A DNA stretch of 64,000 nt from Shewanella gelidimarina (GCF_023283945.1 NZ_JAKIKW010000003.1:272397-336396); one strand, 5' to 3'; shown: positions 38,893 through 48,476, counted from the first letter of the stretch. Notes: generated by a model from the sequence alone, not told the origin. Translations and numbers: made by a program.

Positions 38893-39347
38893 TGATCGAG
38901 ATGGATACGGAATTCACTTGGTGTTGATTGTTAAGAGGGGTTAGCCAGCATCTTCAAGGAGATGAATAGATCAATATGGATGTGGAATTCACTTGGTGTT
39001 TTTTGTTAAGAGAGGTTAGCCAGCATATTCGAGTAGATGAATAGATCAACATAGATGTGGAATTCACTTGGTGTTGATTGTTAAAAGAGGTTAGCCAGTA
39101 TCTTCAAGGAGATGAATAGATCAATATGGATGCGGAATTCACTTCAATAATATATTACGGTTTAGTTTGAGGTTAGCCTGCATACCCAAGGAAATAAACA
39201 GATCAACATAGATGTGGAATTCACTTGGTGTTGATTGTTAAAAGAGGTTAGCCAGCATCTTCAAGGAGATGAATGTGGAATTCACTTTATTTAGAGGTTA
39301 GCCAGCATGCCCAAGGTAATAAACAGATCAAGATGGGGGAATTCACC
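38893..39347. repeat. Imperfect 75-bp tandem repeat array
   Basis: Eight copies of GGAATTCAC begin at 38909, 38984, 39059, 39134, 39216, 39277 and 39338 with intervals 75, 75, 75, 82, 61 and 61 (seven dated starts; the eighth boundary is the half unit at the left edge). Each unit also contains AGGTTAGCCAGCAT, a CTTCAAGGAGATGAATAGATC-type core and ATATGGATGT. The last units replace the core by CCCAAGG-TAATAAACAGATC. No ORF and no spacers. It lies between the Sel1-repeat gene and prkB. Confidence 0.85.
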
Positions 39348-39453
39348 GCCAAGAGCATGCTAACTTATCGTTCTTTCGCCTGAAATCCCGATAAGCCAAA
39401 GTCTACAGAACCTACCTTAAACAAATCTTAAGATAGTGAATAGTCGGATTGAA

Positions 39454-40341
39454 TTACTCATTTTCTGGTGTGATGAGTTGCAGTCGCTTATCCATTAAGT
39501 CCTTAACCAGTGGGGTAAGGATCAGTTCCATAGCTAACGACATCTTGCCACCTGGCACCACTAACGTGTTGATTCGAGACATAAATGAGCCTTGGATCAT
39601 CCGCAAGTAATAAGGGAAGTCGACATTTTTAATACCACGAAAACGGATCACCACAAAACTCTCATCTAAGCTCGGGATGCTTTTCGCACTAAAAGGGTTC
39701 GAGGTATCTACGGTTGGCACCCGTTGAAAATTAATATGGGTGCGAGAGAATTGTGGTGTCATATGGTTAATATAATCGTCCATACTGCGCACTATCGAGT
39801 CCATGACTTTTTCACGGCTATGACCTCGTTCAGAGGTGTCACGAATAATCTTTTGAATCCACTCTAAATTGACAATAGGTACCATCCCTATCAGCAGATC
39901 GACATGCTGTGCCACGTCACAATCTTCGGTGACTACGCCACCGTGTAGACCTTCATAATAAAGCATTTCGGTATTTTCGGGCAGCGGATGCCACTGGGTG
40001 AAAGTGCCTGGCATTTGGTTGAATGGGACGGCTTCGTCAAAGGTATGCAGGTATGCGCGAGTCTCACCTTGGCCAGTGCTGCCATAGTCGCTAAAGCACT
40101 GCTCTAAACGTTGAAAATCGTTAGCCTCAGGGCCAAAGTAACTGATGTTACGATTTTCAGTTTTTTCTTTACGGATCATCACTGCCATTTCTGGGCGAGT
40201 GAAATGATGAAAGCTATCGCCTTCAACAATGACGGCATTAATCCCAAGTTGCCTAAAGATATGATTGAATGCAGTTGTTGTCGTTGTCGTACCGGCACCG
40301 GATGAGCCTGTAACAGCAATAATAGGATGTTTCGCTGACAT
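39454..40341 (-). CDS. prkB: Phosphoribulokinase-family protein PrkB
   Basis: 295 aa. P-loop GSSGAGTTTTT (12-22) and the family segments VIVEGDSFHHFTRPEM, YYEGLHGGVV, and NFQRVPTVDTSNPF. The E. coli homologue is encoded in the same yheT-yheU-prkB order near crp; these organisms lack RuBisCO, so the physiological substrate is uncertain. RBS AGGT before ATG 40341. A MITE-like element separates it from yheU. Confidence 0.94.
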   Translation of the reverse strand: MSAKHPIIAVTGSSGAGTTTTTTAFNHIFRQLGINAVIVEGDSFHHFTRPEMAVMIRKEKTENRNISYFGPEANDFQRLEQCFSDYGSTGQGETRAYLHTFDEAVPFNQMPGTFTQWHPLPENTEMLYYEGLHGGVVTEDCDVAQHVDLLIGMVPIVNLEWIQKIIRDTSERGHSREKVMDSIVRSMDDYINHMTPQFSRTHINFQRVPTVDTSNPFSAKSIPSLDESFVVIRFRGIKNVDFPYYLRMIQGSFMSRINTLVVPGGKMSLAMELILTPLVKDLMDKRLQLITPENE

Positions 40342-40450
40342 TTTTTTACCTAAAATAGAGACAGTTGAATATCACCTGGACACTGCCAAATATGGCTAAT
40401 GGTTTTGATCCTGCAACAAATCGGGTTCTTCAAAAACTGTATGTGAATTT

Positions 40451-40629
40451 TATACCCATTCTACTTCAAAGTGCCTTTGCTCAGGCGCTCCCTTTGGGTG
40501 GGTTTAAAAGTGATTTAAACCGCGTAACTGAACTTGACAATAGACCAGCTATTGCGCTGCGCCCAAAGCCTTGTTTAAGTCACTTTTAATTCCCACTGAA
40601 ATCATACATCTTGAAGTTGATTGGGTATA
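40451..40629. mobile_element. 179-bp MITE-like fold-back element
   Basis: Terminal inverted repeats TATACCCATTCTACTTCAA (40451-40469) and TTGAAGTTGATTGGGTATA (40611-40629), matching at 17 of 19 positions. A second, inner inverted repeat pairs GTGGGTTTAAAAGTGATTTAAAC-like sequence (about 40498-40520) with GTTTAAGTCACTTTTAATTCCCAC (about 40573-40596). No transposase ORF. It lies inside the yheU-prkB gap. Confidence 0.75.
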
Positions 40630-40654
40630 GTTATACGTATTCGAATCACTCAGG

Positions 40655-40909
40655 TCAATCTTGAGCTGGATCCATTGTTACAATATCTTCTTTACGCCTA
40701 ATCGCGATAGATTCTTCCTCTTCGCTAAACTCGACGACTAATTCGCCACGTGCGAGTGCAGCACGACAGGTCGAAATCGCACTCTTCATACTGTCTGCGT
40801 CAGTACCTGAAAAACTGCCATCTTCTAACTGACCAATGAGAAACTCTTTGATGATGTTTTCAAATGTTTCAGGGGGCAATTGGTTTAATGATTCATAGGG
40901 AACTAGCAT
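40655..40909 (-). CDS. yheU: YheU family protein
   Basis: 84 aa, with the family pattern LVPYESLNQLPPETFENIIKEFL (2-24) and acidic C-terminus. Function unknown. It overlaps the end of yheT by 7 nt, so translation is coupled; prkB follows downstream. Confidence 0.93.
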   Translation of the reverse strand: MLVPYESLNQLPPETFENIIKEFLIGQLEDGSFSGTDADSMKSAISTCRAALARGELVVEFSEEEESIAIRRKEDIVTMDPAQD

Positions 40910-41898
40910 GGTGTATTCTCAGGTTGATTGAGGTGAGAGGTTAAAAAAGACAAAATTCTCTTTTCAATATAGTAGCGTGGGCGCCATGGCGTACCGCCTT
41001 CAATAAAGCCGACATGGCCACCATTCTCATGCAATTCATATTCGACTTGTGCGGCTAACTGGTCACTCGTCGGGATCACAGCATGGGTCATAAAGGGATC
41101 ATCTTTGGCATGGATCACTAAGGTTGGTTTTTGAATTTTGCTCAAATAGGGAAGACCGCTGGCGCGATGATAATAGTCGTCCACACCATTAAAACCGTGC
41201 AATGGCGCTGTAATCTGATCATCAAAAGCATAAAAAGTGGTCAATTGTTCAATTTCAGCTTTGCCAATAGGCATTAGGGCTTGTAGCGCTGGAGTCGATA
41301 ATTTGCCAATCATCTTCTCTTGCAACTGCTTAATGAGATAGCTCTGGTACACCTTTGAAAAGCCGTTCTCTAGGCGTTTAGCGCATGCTGCAAGGTGTAA
41401 CGGTGCAGAGATGGCAACGGCTCGATCAATTAAGCTCTTTTCTTGTTGTTCGCCTTGATACTTAATCAAAACGTTACCACCAAGACTATACCCCACAGCC
41501 AGTAAAGGGGAGTCCGGATAGCGTTGTTTAAGTAGCATCAGAGTGGCCTGAATGTCTTGAGTATCACCGCTATGATAACCCCTGACCAGCCTATTTAATT
41601 CTCCAGAGCAACTTCGATGATGATGTACGACGGCGCATCGTTTTTGCGTTTTACACTCGGCCAGAATACGGCGTGCATAATGAGACGCTGAACTGCCTTC
41701 TAGGCCATGTACGATAACAACAATGACCTGGCCTGTTTGGGGCGTACCTTGCCAGTCCAGATCAATAAAGTCACCATCGTCTAGCTCTAATCTTTCCCTT
41801 TCTAACTGTGGTCTGTCCACTTTGGTTAGCACGGGTAAAATCGTTTGGATATGGGGGTTTTTAGCCCACCAGGGAGGTGAATATTTGTGTGTCATCAT
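40903..41898 (-). CDS. yheT: Alpha/beta hydrolase YheT
   Basis: 331 aa hydrolase with HGLEGSS oxyanion region (about 63-69), nucleophile Ser in VGYSLGGNVL, acid Asp in HAKDDPFM and His in NGGHVGF: a full Ser-Asp-His triad. Substrate unknown; probable carboxylesterase. The first two residues are both ATG (41898 and 41895). First gene of yheT-yheU-prkB. Confidence 0.93.
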   Translation of the reverse strand: MMTHKYSPPWWAKNPHIQTILPVLTKVDRPQLERERLELDDGDFIDLDWQGTPQTGQVIVVIVHGLEGSSASHYARRILAECKTQKRCAVVHHHRSCSGELNRLVRGYHSGDTQDIQATLMLLKQRYPDSPLLAVGYSLGGNVLIKYQGEQQEKSLIDRAVAISAPLHLAACAKRLENGFSKVYQSYLIKQLQEKMIGKLSTPALQALMPIGKAEIEQLTTFYAFDDQITAPLHGFNGVDDYYHRASGLPYLSKIQKPTLVIHAKDDPFMTHAVIPTSDQLAAQVEYELHENGGHVGFIEGGTPWRPRYYIEKRILSFLTSHLNQPENTPC

Positions 41899-42086
41899 AA
41901 TTGGCTATTGCTGAAAATTAAAACGTGTGTTTAATTGTTATTATGACGAGAGTGTAACACAGATCGAAAAAGCAAATTTGGAGCGCTTTAACTCAGTGTC
42001 TTAGTGGTGATTAGGTAAGACGAAAACCCCACCTTTTATCAACGTCAGCTTTTATAAAAAGCCAATAATAACAATAAGAGGACAAG

Positions 42087-42602
42087 ATGGAACGACGTAC
42101 TTTTATAACGACTGCATTAGCTGGAACGGCTTGCCTAGCGCTAGGCGTTAATTATTGTTCTACCGATTACATCAGTGTCAATCCTAAGCTTGATGGTAAA
42201 CATCGACTGCTTTTTAGCGTATTACTGCCAGTATTTCTCGACGGTGCACTCCCTGACGTACCTGGATTAAAAAGAGATGCTGAAAACCGCACCTTAGATG
42301 CTATTGAACAAACGATCTTGTTGTTACCTGAAGATAGCCAGGCCGAGCTTGAACAGTTGTTAGACCTATTAGAAGGGCGATTGGGGCTGCTCATTCTTAC
42401 GGGTAGCATGACGCCATTAATGATGCGTAACAGCGTGGAGCTAATAGAGATGCTGCAAGGATGGCGTACAAGCTATATTGAAATGATGGTGACAGCTTAT
42501 CAAGGCTTGAGAGAGTTGGTCATGGCAAGCTATTACTCGGACCCAGATCATTGGAGCCGATTACATTACGCTAAACCTGATTTTCTTGAGGAGATTAATT
42601 GA
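42087..42602 (+). CDS. Tat-type small protein preceding a GMC oxidoreductase
   Basis: 171 aa. The N-terminus ERRTFITTALAGTACLALG looks like a twin-arginine signal. The helical remainder resembles the small gamma-type subunit (gluconate 2-dehydrogenase subunit 3) that chaperones membrane GMC dehydrogenases, by size, Tat signal and position; identity is low enough that I keep this as likely. RBS AGAGGAC before ATG 42087; 38 bp before the GMC gene. Confidence 0.72.
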   Translation: MERRTFITTALAGTACLALGVNYCSTDYISVNPKLDGKHRLLFSVLLPVFLDGALPDVPGLKRDAENRTLDAIEQTILLLPEDSQAELEQLLDLLEGRLGLLILTGSMTPLMMRNSVELIEMLQGWRTSYIEMMVTAYQGLRELVMASYYSDPDHWSRLHYAKPDFLEEIN

Positions 42603-42640
42603 TGTTATTGATAAACCTTGTCGGTAGTGAGGAGTAGTTT

Positions 42641-44230
42641 GTGGCCATTGAAGATCCGATTGTTACTGGACTAAATTCGGGCTGGGCGCATATAAATGCG
42701 GGACAGTTAACATCAAATCAAACGTTTGAAGCTGATGTGGTTATTGTGGGGAGTGGCGCTGGAGGCGGAACTGCCGCAGAGATCCTCACTAATGCTGGCC
42801 TGTCAGTCATTATTGTTGAGGGGGGGCCTCTGAAGTCCTCTAAAGACTTTGTGATGGAGGAGCGGACCGCTTATCCCGATCTCTACCAACAAGCAGCTGG
42901 AATGAAGACAACCGATAAAGCGATTGGTATATTTCAGGGCAGAGCAGTAGGGGGGTCCACTACGATTAACTGGACGACATCTATCCGAACTCCAGATCCG
43001 GCTTTAGCTTATTGGGCCTCAAAAAAATCGGTAGTCGGACTCTCGACTGATGAGTTGACACCTTGGTTCAAAAAAATGGAACAGCGGCTCAATATCAGTG
43101 AATGGACATTCGATCCTAATCGCAATAATGCCGCTTTAAAGGAAGGGTGTGAGCAGTTAGGTTGGGATTACACTGTTATTAAGCGCAATGTAAAAGGATG
43201 CTGGAATACAGGGTATTGCGGTATGGGCTGCCCGGTGAATGCTAAACAATCAATGTTGGTCACCACCATACCTGCTGCGTTAGAGCTGGGCGCTACACTG
43301 GTCAGTCAGGCCAAAGTGATGAAGCTTGAGCATCACAATGACAAAATTTATGCATTAAAAGCACAGGCATTAGACAGTAATATGAAACCGTTGCCGGTGG
43401 AGATCGTCTTCAAGGCAAAGCACTATATTCTGGCCGCGGGTGCCATCCATACACCGACGATAATGTTGCGCTCAAAGTTACCGGATCCCTATGAGATTAT
43501 CGGTAAACGGACTTTCCTGCATCCAAGTTTACTTAGTGGTGCTATTTTCTCTGATCCCATTAATGGCCATAGTGGCGCACCACAATCCATTTATTCAGAT
43601 GAGTTTGTATGGAAAAATGGTGCCGATGGTGAGCTCGGTTATAAGCTAGAAGTACCGCCCATTCATCCTATTTTGATCGCATCTAAAACGATAGGTTACG
43701 GACAAAGTCATGCCGAATTAATGGCGAACTTTAACCAGCTACAAGTCACCATCGCGTTGGTGAGAGATGGCTATCATGAGAACAGCCCTGGCGGTGAGGT
43801 TAAGTTAACCGATCATGGCAGTACATTGGACTATCCGCTCACTGATGCTTTTTGGCGAGCCGCAAGACGTGCTTACGCCAGCATGGCTGAGCTGCAATTT
43901 GCTGCCGGCGCCAATAAGGTGTTGCCCATTAGTGAGGGCATGCCTTATTTAAACAGTTGGTCGGAGGCTAAAAAGGCGATTGCGGAGATGGATCTGGCAC
44001 CATTAAAGACGGTTGTTGCCTCTGCACATGTGATGGGAGGGTGTCCGTTAGGGGAAGATCCTAAAATGTCGATGGTGAATAGTTACGGTGAGTCCCACTA
44101 CTTTGACAACTTATCGGTAATGGATGGCTCCATATTTCCCACGAGTTTAGGGGCAAACCCGCAATTATCGATATACGGAATAACTGCACGCAATGCGACT
44201 CGTCTTGCTGAAAAATTGACCGCCAGTTAA
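42641..44230 (+). CDS. GMC-family FAD oxidoreductase
   Basis: 529 aa alcohol/sugar dehydrogenase-type flavoprotein. Start GTG 42641 behind GAGGAG. FAD Rossmann fingerprint VVIVGSGAGGGTAAEIL (about 31-47), GMC signature 1 GRAVGGSTTINWTTSIRTP, signature 2 AGAIHTPTIMLRSKL, and the catalytic His in SAHVMGGCPLG and Asn in GANPQLSIYG. An odd Cys-rich segment GYCGMGCPVNAKQS (about 192-205) is typical of bacterial GMC dehydrogenases partnered with the small subunit. It has no own Tat signal, fitting export bound to the preceding protein. No cytochrome subunit is adjacent. Confidence 0.9.
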   Translation: MAIEDPIVTGLNSGWAHINAGQLTSNQTFEADVVIVGSGAGGGTAAEILTNAGLSVIIVEGGPLKSSKDFVMEERTAYPDLYQQAAGMKTTDKAIGIFQGRAVGGSTTINWTTSIRTPDPALAYWASKKSVVGLSTDELTPWFKKMEQRLNISEWTFDPNRNNAALKEGCEQLGWDYTVIKRNVKGCWNTGYCGMGCPVNAKQSMLVTTIPAALELGATLVSQAKVMKLEHHNDKIYALKAQALDSNMKPLPVEIVFKAKHYILAAGAIHTPTIMLRSKLPDPYEIIGKRTFLHPSLLSGAIFSDPINGHSGAPQSIYSDEFVWKNGADGELGYKLEVPPIHPILIASKTIGYGQSHAELMANFNQLQVTIALVRDGYHENSPGGEVKLTDHGSTLDYPLTDAFWRAARRAYASMAELQFAAGANKVLPISEGMPYLNSWSEAKKAIAEMDLAPLKTVVASAHVMGGCPLGEDPKMSMVNSYGESHYFDNLSVMDGSIFPTSLGANPQLSIYGITARNATRLAEKLTAS

Positions 44231-44250
44231 ACAACAATATTTAGAGTAAT

Positions 44251-44283
44251 AAAAAAACCCGCTGATAACAGCGGGCTTTTTAT
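44251..44283. terminator. Terminator between the GMC gene and tolC
   Basis: CCCGCTG / CAGCGGG with A-tract before and T-tract after; it serves the GMC transcript and probably tolC from the other side. Confidence 0.85.
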
Positions 44284-44306
44284 TGTTCAATAATCTATCT
44301 TAGTAT

Positions 44307-45629
44307 TTACAGTGGTGCTATTAGGCCACTGTTAATGTTGCTAACATCATCTTCATTCAATGTACCAGCAGCTTGCTTAAGCGCAATGATTGAATTGATA
44401 TAGCCATAACGCGCATCAGACAGTTTACGCTTTGAATCATACAAGTCTCGAGTACGGTTTAACACGTCAACGATAGTACGAGTACCCACTTCAAAACCGG
44501 CTTGAGTTGCTTTTAGTGCACTCTCTGATGAGATCACTGATTGCTCATATGCACGGATTGAACTGATCGAAGCGCCAACGTTGTTAAAGTTATTACGGAT
44601 ATCTTTAACGACTTTACGGTGCGTCTGTTCAAGCTTCTCGCTTGCTTCAACATATTGATACTGAGCTTGATTGACTTGAGAAGTGACTTTAAAGCCTTCA
44701 AAAATAGGAATGCTCAGTGTGACACCAACAGTGCCGTTATCGAAGTCAGGTTGGTTAATACCGCCGCTGTCTTGTTCAATTCCCTTCTTATACCCTGCAT
44801 TTAGGCTCAGTGAAGGCATGTGACCGGCTTTATAAAGCGTAATGGTCTCTTCAGCAATATCTTTACCAATACGTGTTGTCATTAAATCAACGTTATTGGT
44901 TTCTGCTATTTTGATCCAGTCAGCCGATATTGCAGGGGCAATGGGTGCTGCTGAAAAACGGGTAGTGTCTAAGATATTAATACTCTTATGATCAATACCG
45001 GTAATTTCACGTAGTGCTTCATAGCTATTGGCAAGTGTATTTTCAGCTAGAATTTCAGTTGCGTTGGCTAAATCATATTGCGCTTGGGCTTCATGCACGT
45101 CGGTAATCGCGGTAAGACCCACGGCAAAACGTTGTTTTGTTTGTTCAAGTTGACGATCAATTGCACGTTTCTCTGAACCTTGGAACTCGTAGTTATCTTT
45201 TGCGGTAAGGACATCGAAGTATGCTGTCGTTACACGAATAATCAAATTTTGCAGCGAAGATGCATATGCAGAGTCAGCTTGTGATGCCGCTTTTTCTGCC
45301 AAGCTTAAACCTACCCATGCACTGTGATCATAGATAACTTGATTTAAAGAAATGCCACCAACGATACCGCTGGTATCTTCAGCGGTGTTTGCTGAATTAT
45401 CGTTCCACGCTTTATCGTAACCGACGTTGGCACTAATGGTTGGCAATAGCGGTGCACGTTGCTCTTCTATTTGCTCATAAAGTGCATCACGCTGTGCTTT
45501 GGCTTGCAGCGCAATAGGATCACTGGTTAATGCTTGTTGATATATCTGTAGAAGGTCGTCGGCATGTGCGACCTGAGCAGAGACGGCCAGCGTCAGCGCG
45601 GCACATAGATAGCGGATCTTGAATTTCAT
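44307..45629 (-). CDS. tolC: Outer-membrane efflux channel TolC
   Basis: 440 aa; signal peptide 1-23 (SAQVAHA|D). Two OEP repeats about 24-215 and 225-425 form the channel and tunnel. The second half shows the family's KAGHMPSLSLNAGYKKG and RTIVDVLNRTRDLYDSKR segments. Shorter than E. coli TolC (493) because the C-terminal tail is missing, as in other Shewanella. Divergent from nudF, with 290 bp between; the E. coli tolC-nudF neighbourhood is the same. Confidence 0.94.
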   Translation of the reverse strand: MKFKIRYLCAALTLAVSAQVAHADDLLQIYQQALTSDPIALQAKAQRDALYEQIEEQRAPLLPTISANVGYDKAWNDNSANTAEDTSGIVGGISLNQVIYDHSAWVGLSLAEKAASQADSAYASSLQNLIIRVTTAYFDVLTAKDNYEFQGSEKRAIDRQLEQTKQRFAVGLTAITDVHEAQAQYDLANATEILAENTLANSYEALREITGIDHKSINILDTTRFSAAPIAPAISADWIKIAETNNVDLMTTRIGKDIAEETITLYKAGHMPSLSLNAGYKKGIEQDSGGINQPDFDNGTVGVTLSIPIFEGFKVTSQVNQAQYQYVEASEKLEQTHRKVVKDIRNNFNNVGASISSIRAYEQSVISSESALKATQAGFEVGTRTIVDVLNRTRDLYDSKRKLSDARYGYINSIIALKQAAGTLNEDDVSNINSGLIAPL

Positions 45630-45919
45630 TTGCTGTCCTTTTAGACAAAATTCCCCATTGAGGAGCGAATTTAACTTTGTTTTGTTTAGTTATGCCTAAC
45701 TTATAATGAAAAGTTAGGCGGTTTGCGCTTCCCGACGCTTCCCAATACATCTAAACTTAGTGGGTAGATAGTAAAAACCTACAATTCCTAAGTCAACTAT
45801 GAAGTGTAACAGTTTTTTATCGCAATAATCAGATCTGCCTTTTATCTTAGTATTAATATATTTACTTTGCTTTATTTTGGCATAAACACCTTGATAAACA
45901 AGTAGGTTTAGGGGAATAA

Positions 45920-46537
45920 ATGAACAATACTTTTAGTCATAAAGATGTTGAATTACTCGCTAAGAAAACCTTATATAAAGGCTTCTTCAAAATGGAAGAG
46001 TATCGCTTTAAACATCGGCTGTTTGACGGCGGTTGGAGTGGTGAAATAACCAGAGAGGTGTTTGAAAGAGGGCATGCTGTGGTTGTGTTACCCTATGACC
46101 CGATTAACGATAAAGTGGTGCTGATTGAGCAGATCCGCATACCAGTGCTCGGCAGCGCTAAATCGCCTTGGTTGTTTGAATTAGTCGCCGGGATGATTGA
46201 TCCGGGTCAAACATCTGAAAATGTTGCCCTTAAAGAGCTTAAAGAGGAAACCGGTCTTGATGCATTTAGTGTTACTAAGGTGAATCAGTATTTTTCAAGC
46301 CCTGGTGGTACAAGCGAGCGTTTTGACTTTTATTGGGCTGCAGTGGATTCATCAAATGCGGGTGGCAACTTTGGTTTACCTGAAGAGCATGAAGACATCA
46401 AAGTCCATGTAGTGGACAGAGAATTGGCTTACAAAATGTTGATTGATGGAGTCATAGATAATGCTTCCACCGTCATTGGCCTGCAATGGCTGCAATTGAA
46501 CTATCGAGATTTGGTTAAACGCGATAATGAAAAATGA
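45920..46537 (+). CDS. nudF: ADP-ribose pyrophosphatase (Nudix)
   Basis: Hydrolyses ADP-ribose to AMP and ribose 5-phosphate. 205 aa. The Nudix box is GMIDPGQ-TSENVALKELKEETGL (about 91-113), in which Gln replaces the first Glu of GX5E and Lys replaces Arg before the catalytic EEXG. The catalytic KEETG glutamates are present. RBS AGGGGAA before ATG. First of nudF-yqiB-cpdA-yqiA, the order seen in E. coli. Confidence 0.92.
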   Translation: MNNTFSHKDVELLAKKTLYKGFFKMEEYRFKHRLFDGGWSGEITREVFERGHAVVVLPYDPINDKVVLIEQIRIPVLGSAKSPWLFELVAGMIDPGQTSENVALKELKEETGLDAFSVTKVNQYFSSPGGTSERFDFYWAAVDSSNAGGNFGLPEEHEDIKVHVVDRELAYKMLIDGVIDNASTVIGLQWLQLNYRDLVKRDNEK

Positions 46538-46577
46538 TCATTGTTGCTCGACTTAAAAAATTCCTTGGAACTATATC

Positions 46578-47012
46578 GTGTCAAAAGTCATCTTCGTCCA
46601 CAAGAATAAGTACCGGCCCAATGTCAGTCAGTTTTTAGCTGTCTGTGCTCGCAACTATATGCACATTCAGCGTTGGCTTACACAAGAGCCTTGCGAAGGT
46701 CAGCATTGGCAAGTTGATGGTGAGTTTGGTCGGCTGGATGTTCGGCTGTTGGAAAATACTAAATATACTCAACTGGTCGAAATTTCAAGATGTGCAGGCG
46801 ATCATGCATTAGTGTCAAGGCCCAAAGTATCAGTTCGCGTTTATCATGATGCTAAATTAGCAGAAGTGTTAACTAGTCAACAGATTTACCAATTGCGTCC
46901 AGTGTATGATTATCCAAATATGCATATGCATCATCGTGATGAGAAGTATCAAGTGAATGCGTTTCTTGAAGAGTTATTGAAGATAGATAACTTAACTAAA
47001 TTTATTTGTTAA
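46578..47012 (+). CDS. yqiB: DUF1249 protein YqiB
   Basis: 144 aa, start GTG 46578. Conserved YRPNVSQFLAVCARNYMHIQRWLT near the start and MHHRDEKYQVNAFLEELL near the end. E. coli yqiB lies in the same place. Function unknown. Confidence 0.92.
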   Translation: MSKVIFVHKNKYRPNVSQFLAVCARNYMHIQRWLTQEPCEGQHWQVDGEFGRLDVRLLENTKYTQLVEISRCAGDHALVSRPKVSVRVYHDAKLAEVLTSQQIYQLRPVYDYPNMHMHHRDEKYQVNAFLEELLKIDNLTKFIC

Positions 47013-47033
47013 TCTGGTATTTAGGTAATTACT

Positions 47034-47873
47034 TTGCTAAAAGAGGCAATCTCTTATTCAATTTCTGAGTCAGGCAGTGTGAGAATGGTGCAAGTCACCG
47101 ACCCTCATCTTTTTGCTGATCCTGAAGCTCAGTTACTAGGTTTGAACACTTCCCATAGCTTGAATGCAGTATTGAATACCATTGCTGCTGTTGATTACCC
47201 TGCACACTTTATGTTGGCGACAGGGGATATCAGTCAAGACTATTCAAACCAGTCTTACCATAATTTTATCGATGCGATTACCCCGTTAAACATGCCTTGT
47301 CATTACTTGCCTGGGAATCATGATGACCCCCGTATTATGAATCTGCATATGCAGGGTGAGAAAGTATATGGGCAAAAAAGGATACTGGCAGGTAATTGGC
47401 AAATTATTATGCTGGATTCTACGGTTAGAGGCAGGCCCGGTGGGCATATGTCTGATGACGAGTTAAGTCTCATTGATAATGCAATTAAAGCTGAACCTAA
47501 CCGCTACACCTTGCTGGTGATGCATCACAATCCAGTTCTTGCGGGATGTGCTTGGTTAGATCAACATTGTATGGACAACGGCAGCGACTTTATTGAGCAG
47601 GTCTCGCGTTATCGACAAGTCAAAGGGCTACTTTGGGGGCATATTCACCAAAGTCTTGATACTGTTCATCTAGGGCCGCATGGGCCAGTCAAGTTAATGG
47701 CCACGCCGTCGACTTGTATTCAGTTTAAACCTAAGTCTCCCTATTTTGCATTAGATGCACTTCAACCGGGTTACCGTTTGCTGGAGCTTAAGTCTGATGG
47801 TAGCATCCTAACTAACGTGTATCGGGTACCAGGCGAAAACTTTTCACCTGACAATGAAGCTGGCGGTTATTAA
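47034..47873 (+). CDS. cpdA: 3',5'-cyclic-AMP phosphodiesterase CpdA
   Basis: 279-aa metallophosphoesterase removing cAMP, therefore setting Crp activity. Start TTG 47034. Metal motifs: DPHLF (23-27), GDISQD, GNHDD, MHHNPV, GHIHQ. It lies 10 kb from crp. Co-transcribed with yqiB (21 bp) and yqiA (30 bp). Confidence 0.95.
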   Translation: MLKEAISYSISESGSVRMVQVTDPHLFADPEAQLLGLNTSHSLNAVLNTIAAVDYPAHFMLATGDISQDYSNQSYHNFIDAITPLNMPCHYLPGNHDDPRIMNLHMQGEKVYGQKRILAGNWQIIMLDSTVRGRPGGHMSDDELSLIDNAIKAEPNRYTLLVMHHNPVLAGCAWLDQHCMDNGSDFIEQVSRYRQVKGLLWGHIHQSLDTVHLGPHGPVKLMATPSTCIQFKPKSPYFALDALQPGYRLLELKSDGSILTNVYRVPGENFSPDNEAGGY

Positions 47874-47903
47874 GTAAGACATAACACCGCAGCGTGAGGA
47901 ACT

Positions 47904-48476
47904 ATGCTGCTTTATATTCATGGATTTAATAGCTCTCCGCTTTCAGACAAAGGACTTGTGACCGCAAGTTTTATTAAGCAACATTATCCCGAATTAGACT
48001 TTTATCAACCGCAGCTGCCTAGTGAACCACTAGAGGCGATGGCGTTATTGATTCAAATGGTAGAAAAAGCCAAAGCTGCAAATAAGCCGATTAGCTATAT
48101 AGGCTCTTCATTAGGAGGCTATTTTGCCAGTTATTTGGCTGAAAACTACGGTGGACGCGCAGTTTTGATTAATCCTGCGGTAAAACCCTTCGAACTGTTT
48201 GATGAATTCATCGGCACTCAGTACAATCCCTATACAAATGAAACCTATCAGGTTTCAGCTAAACATAAACAGGATATCGCTGAGTTCGATACTGCAGCTA
48301 TTATGAATCCTGATCGCTTTTATGTACTGTTACAAACAGGCGATGAAGTACTCGACTATAAACAGGCCGTACAGAAATATCATTGTTGTAAACTGTTAAT
48401 AGAACCAGACGGCGAACATCGCTTTATTGGCTATGAAAAGCAGCTTGCTTCCATTTGTGAATACCTGTTTTCTTGA
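47904..48476 (+). CDS. yqiA: Esterase YqiA
   Basis: 190-aa alpha/beta hydrolase: YIHGFNSSPLSDKG near the start, nucleophile Ser in GSSLGGYFA, Asp in LLQTGDEVLDY and His in DGEHRF. E. coli YqiA hydrolyses palmitoyl-CoA and p-nitrophenyl esters. ATG 47904. Upstream of parE by about 55 bp as in E. coli. Confidence 0.93.
   Translation: MLLYIHGFNSSPLSDKGLVTASFIKQHYPELDFYQPQLPSEPLEAMALLIQMVEKAKAANKPISYIGSSLGGYFASYLAENYGGRAVLINPAVKPFELFDEFIGTQYNPYTNETYQVSAKHKQDIAEFDTAAIMNPDRFYVLLQTGDEVLDYKQAVQKYHCCKLLIEPDGEHRFIGYEKQLASICEYLFS

Noticed and set aside
38893..39347. Possible CRISPR array
   Set aside because: Units are contiguous with no unique spacers, longer than CRISPR repeats, and no cas genes are near.
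40365..40589. 74-codon ORF between prkB and yheU
   Set aside because: It runs through the MITE-like element, with no RBS and no recognisable protein features.
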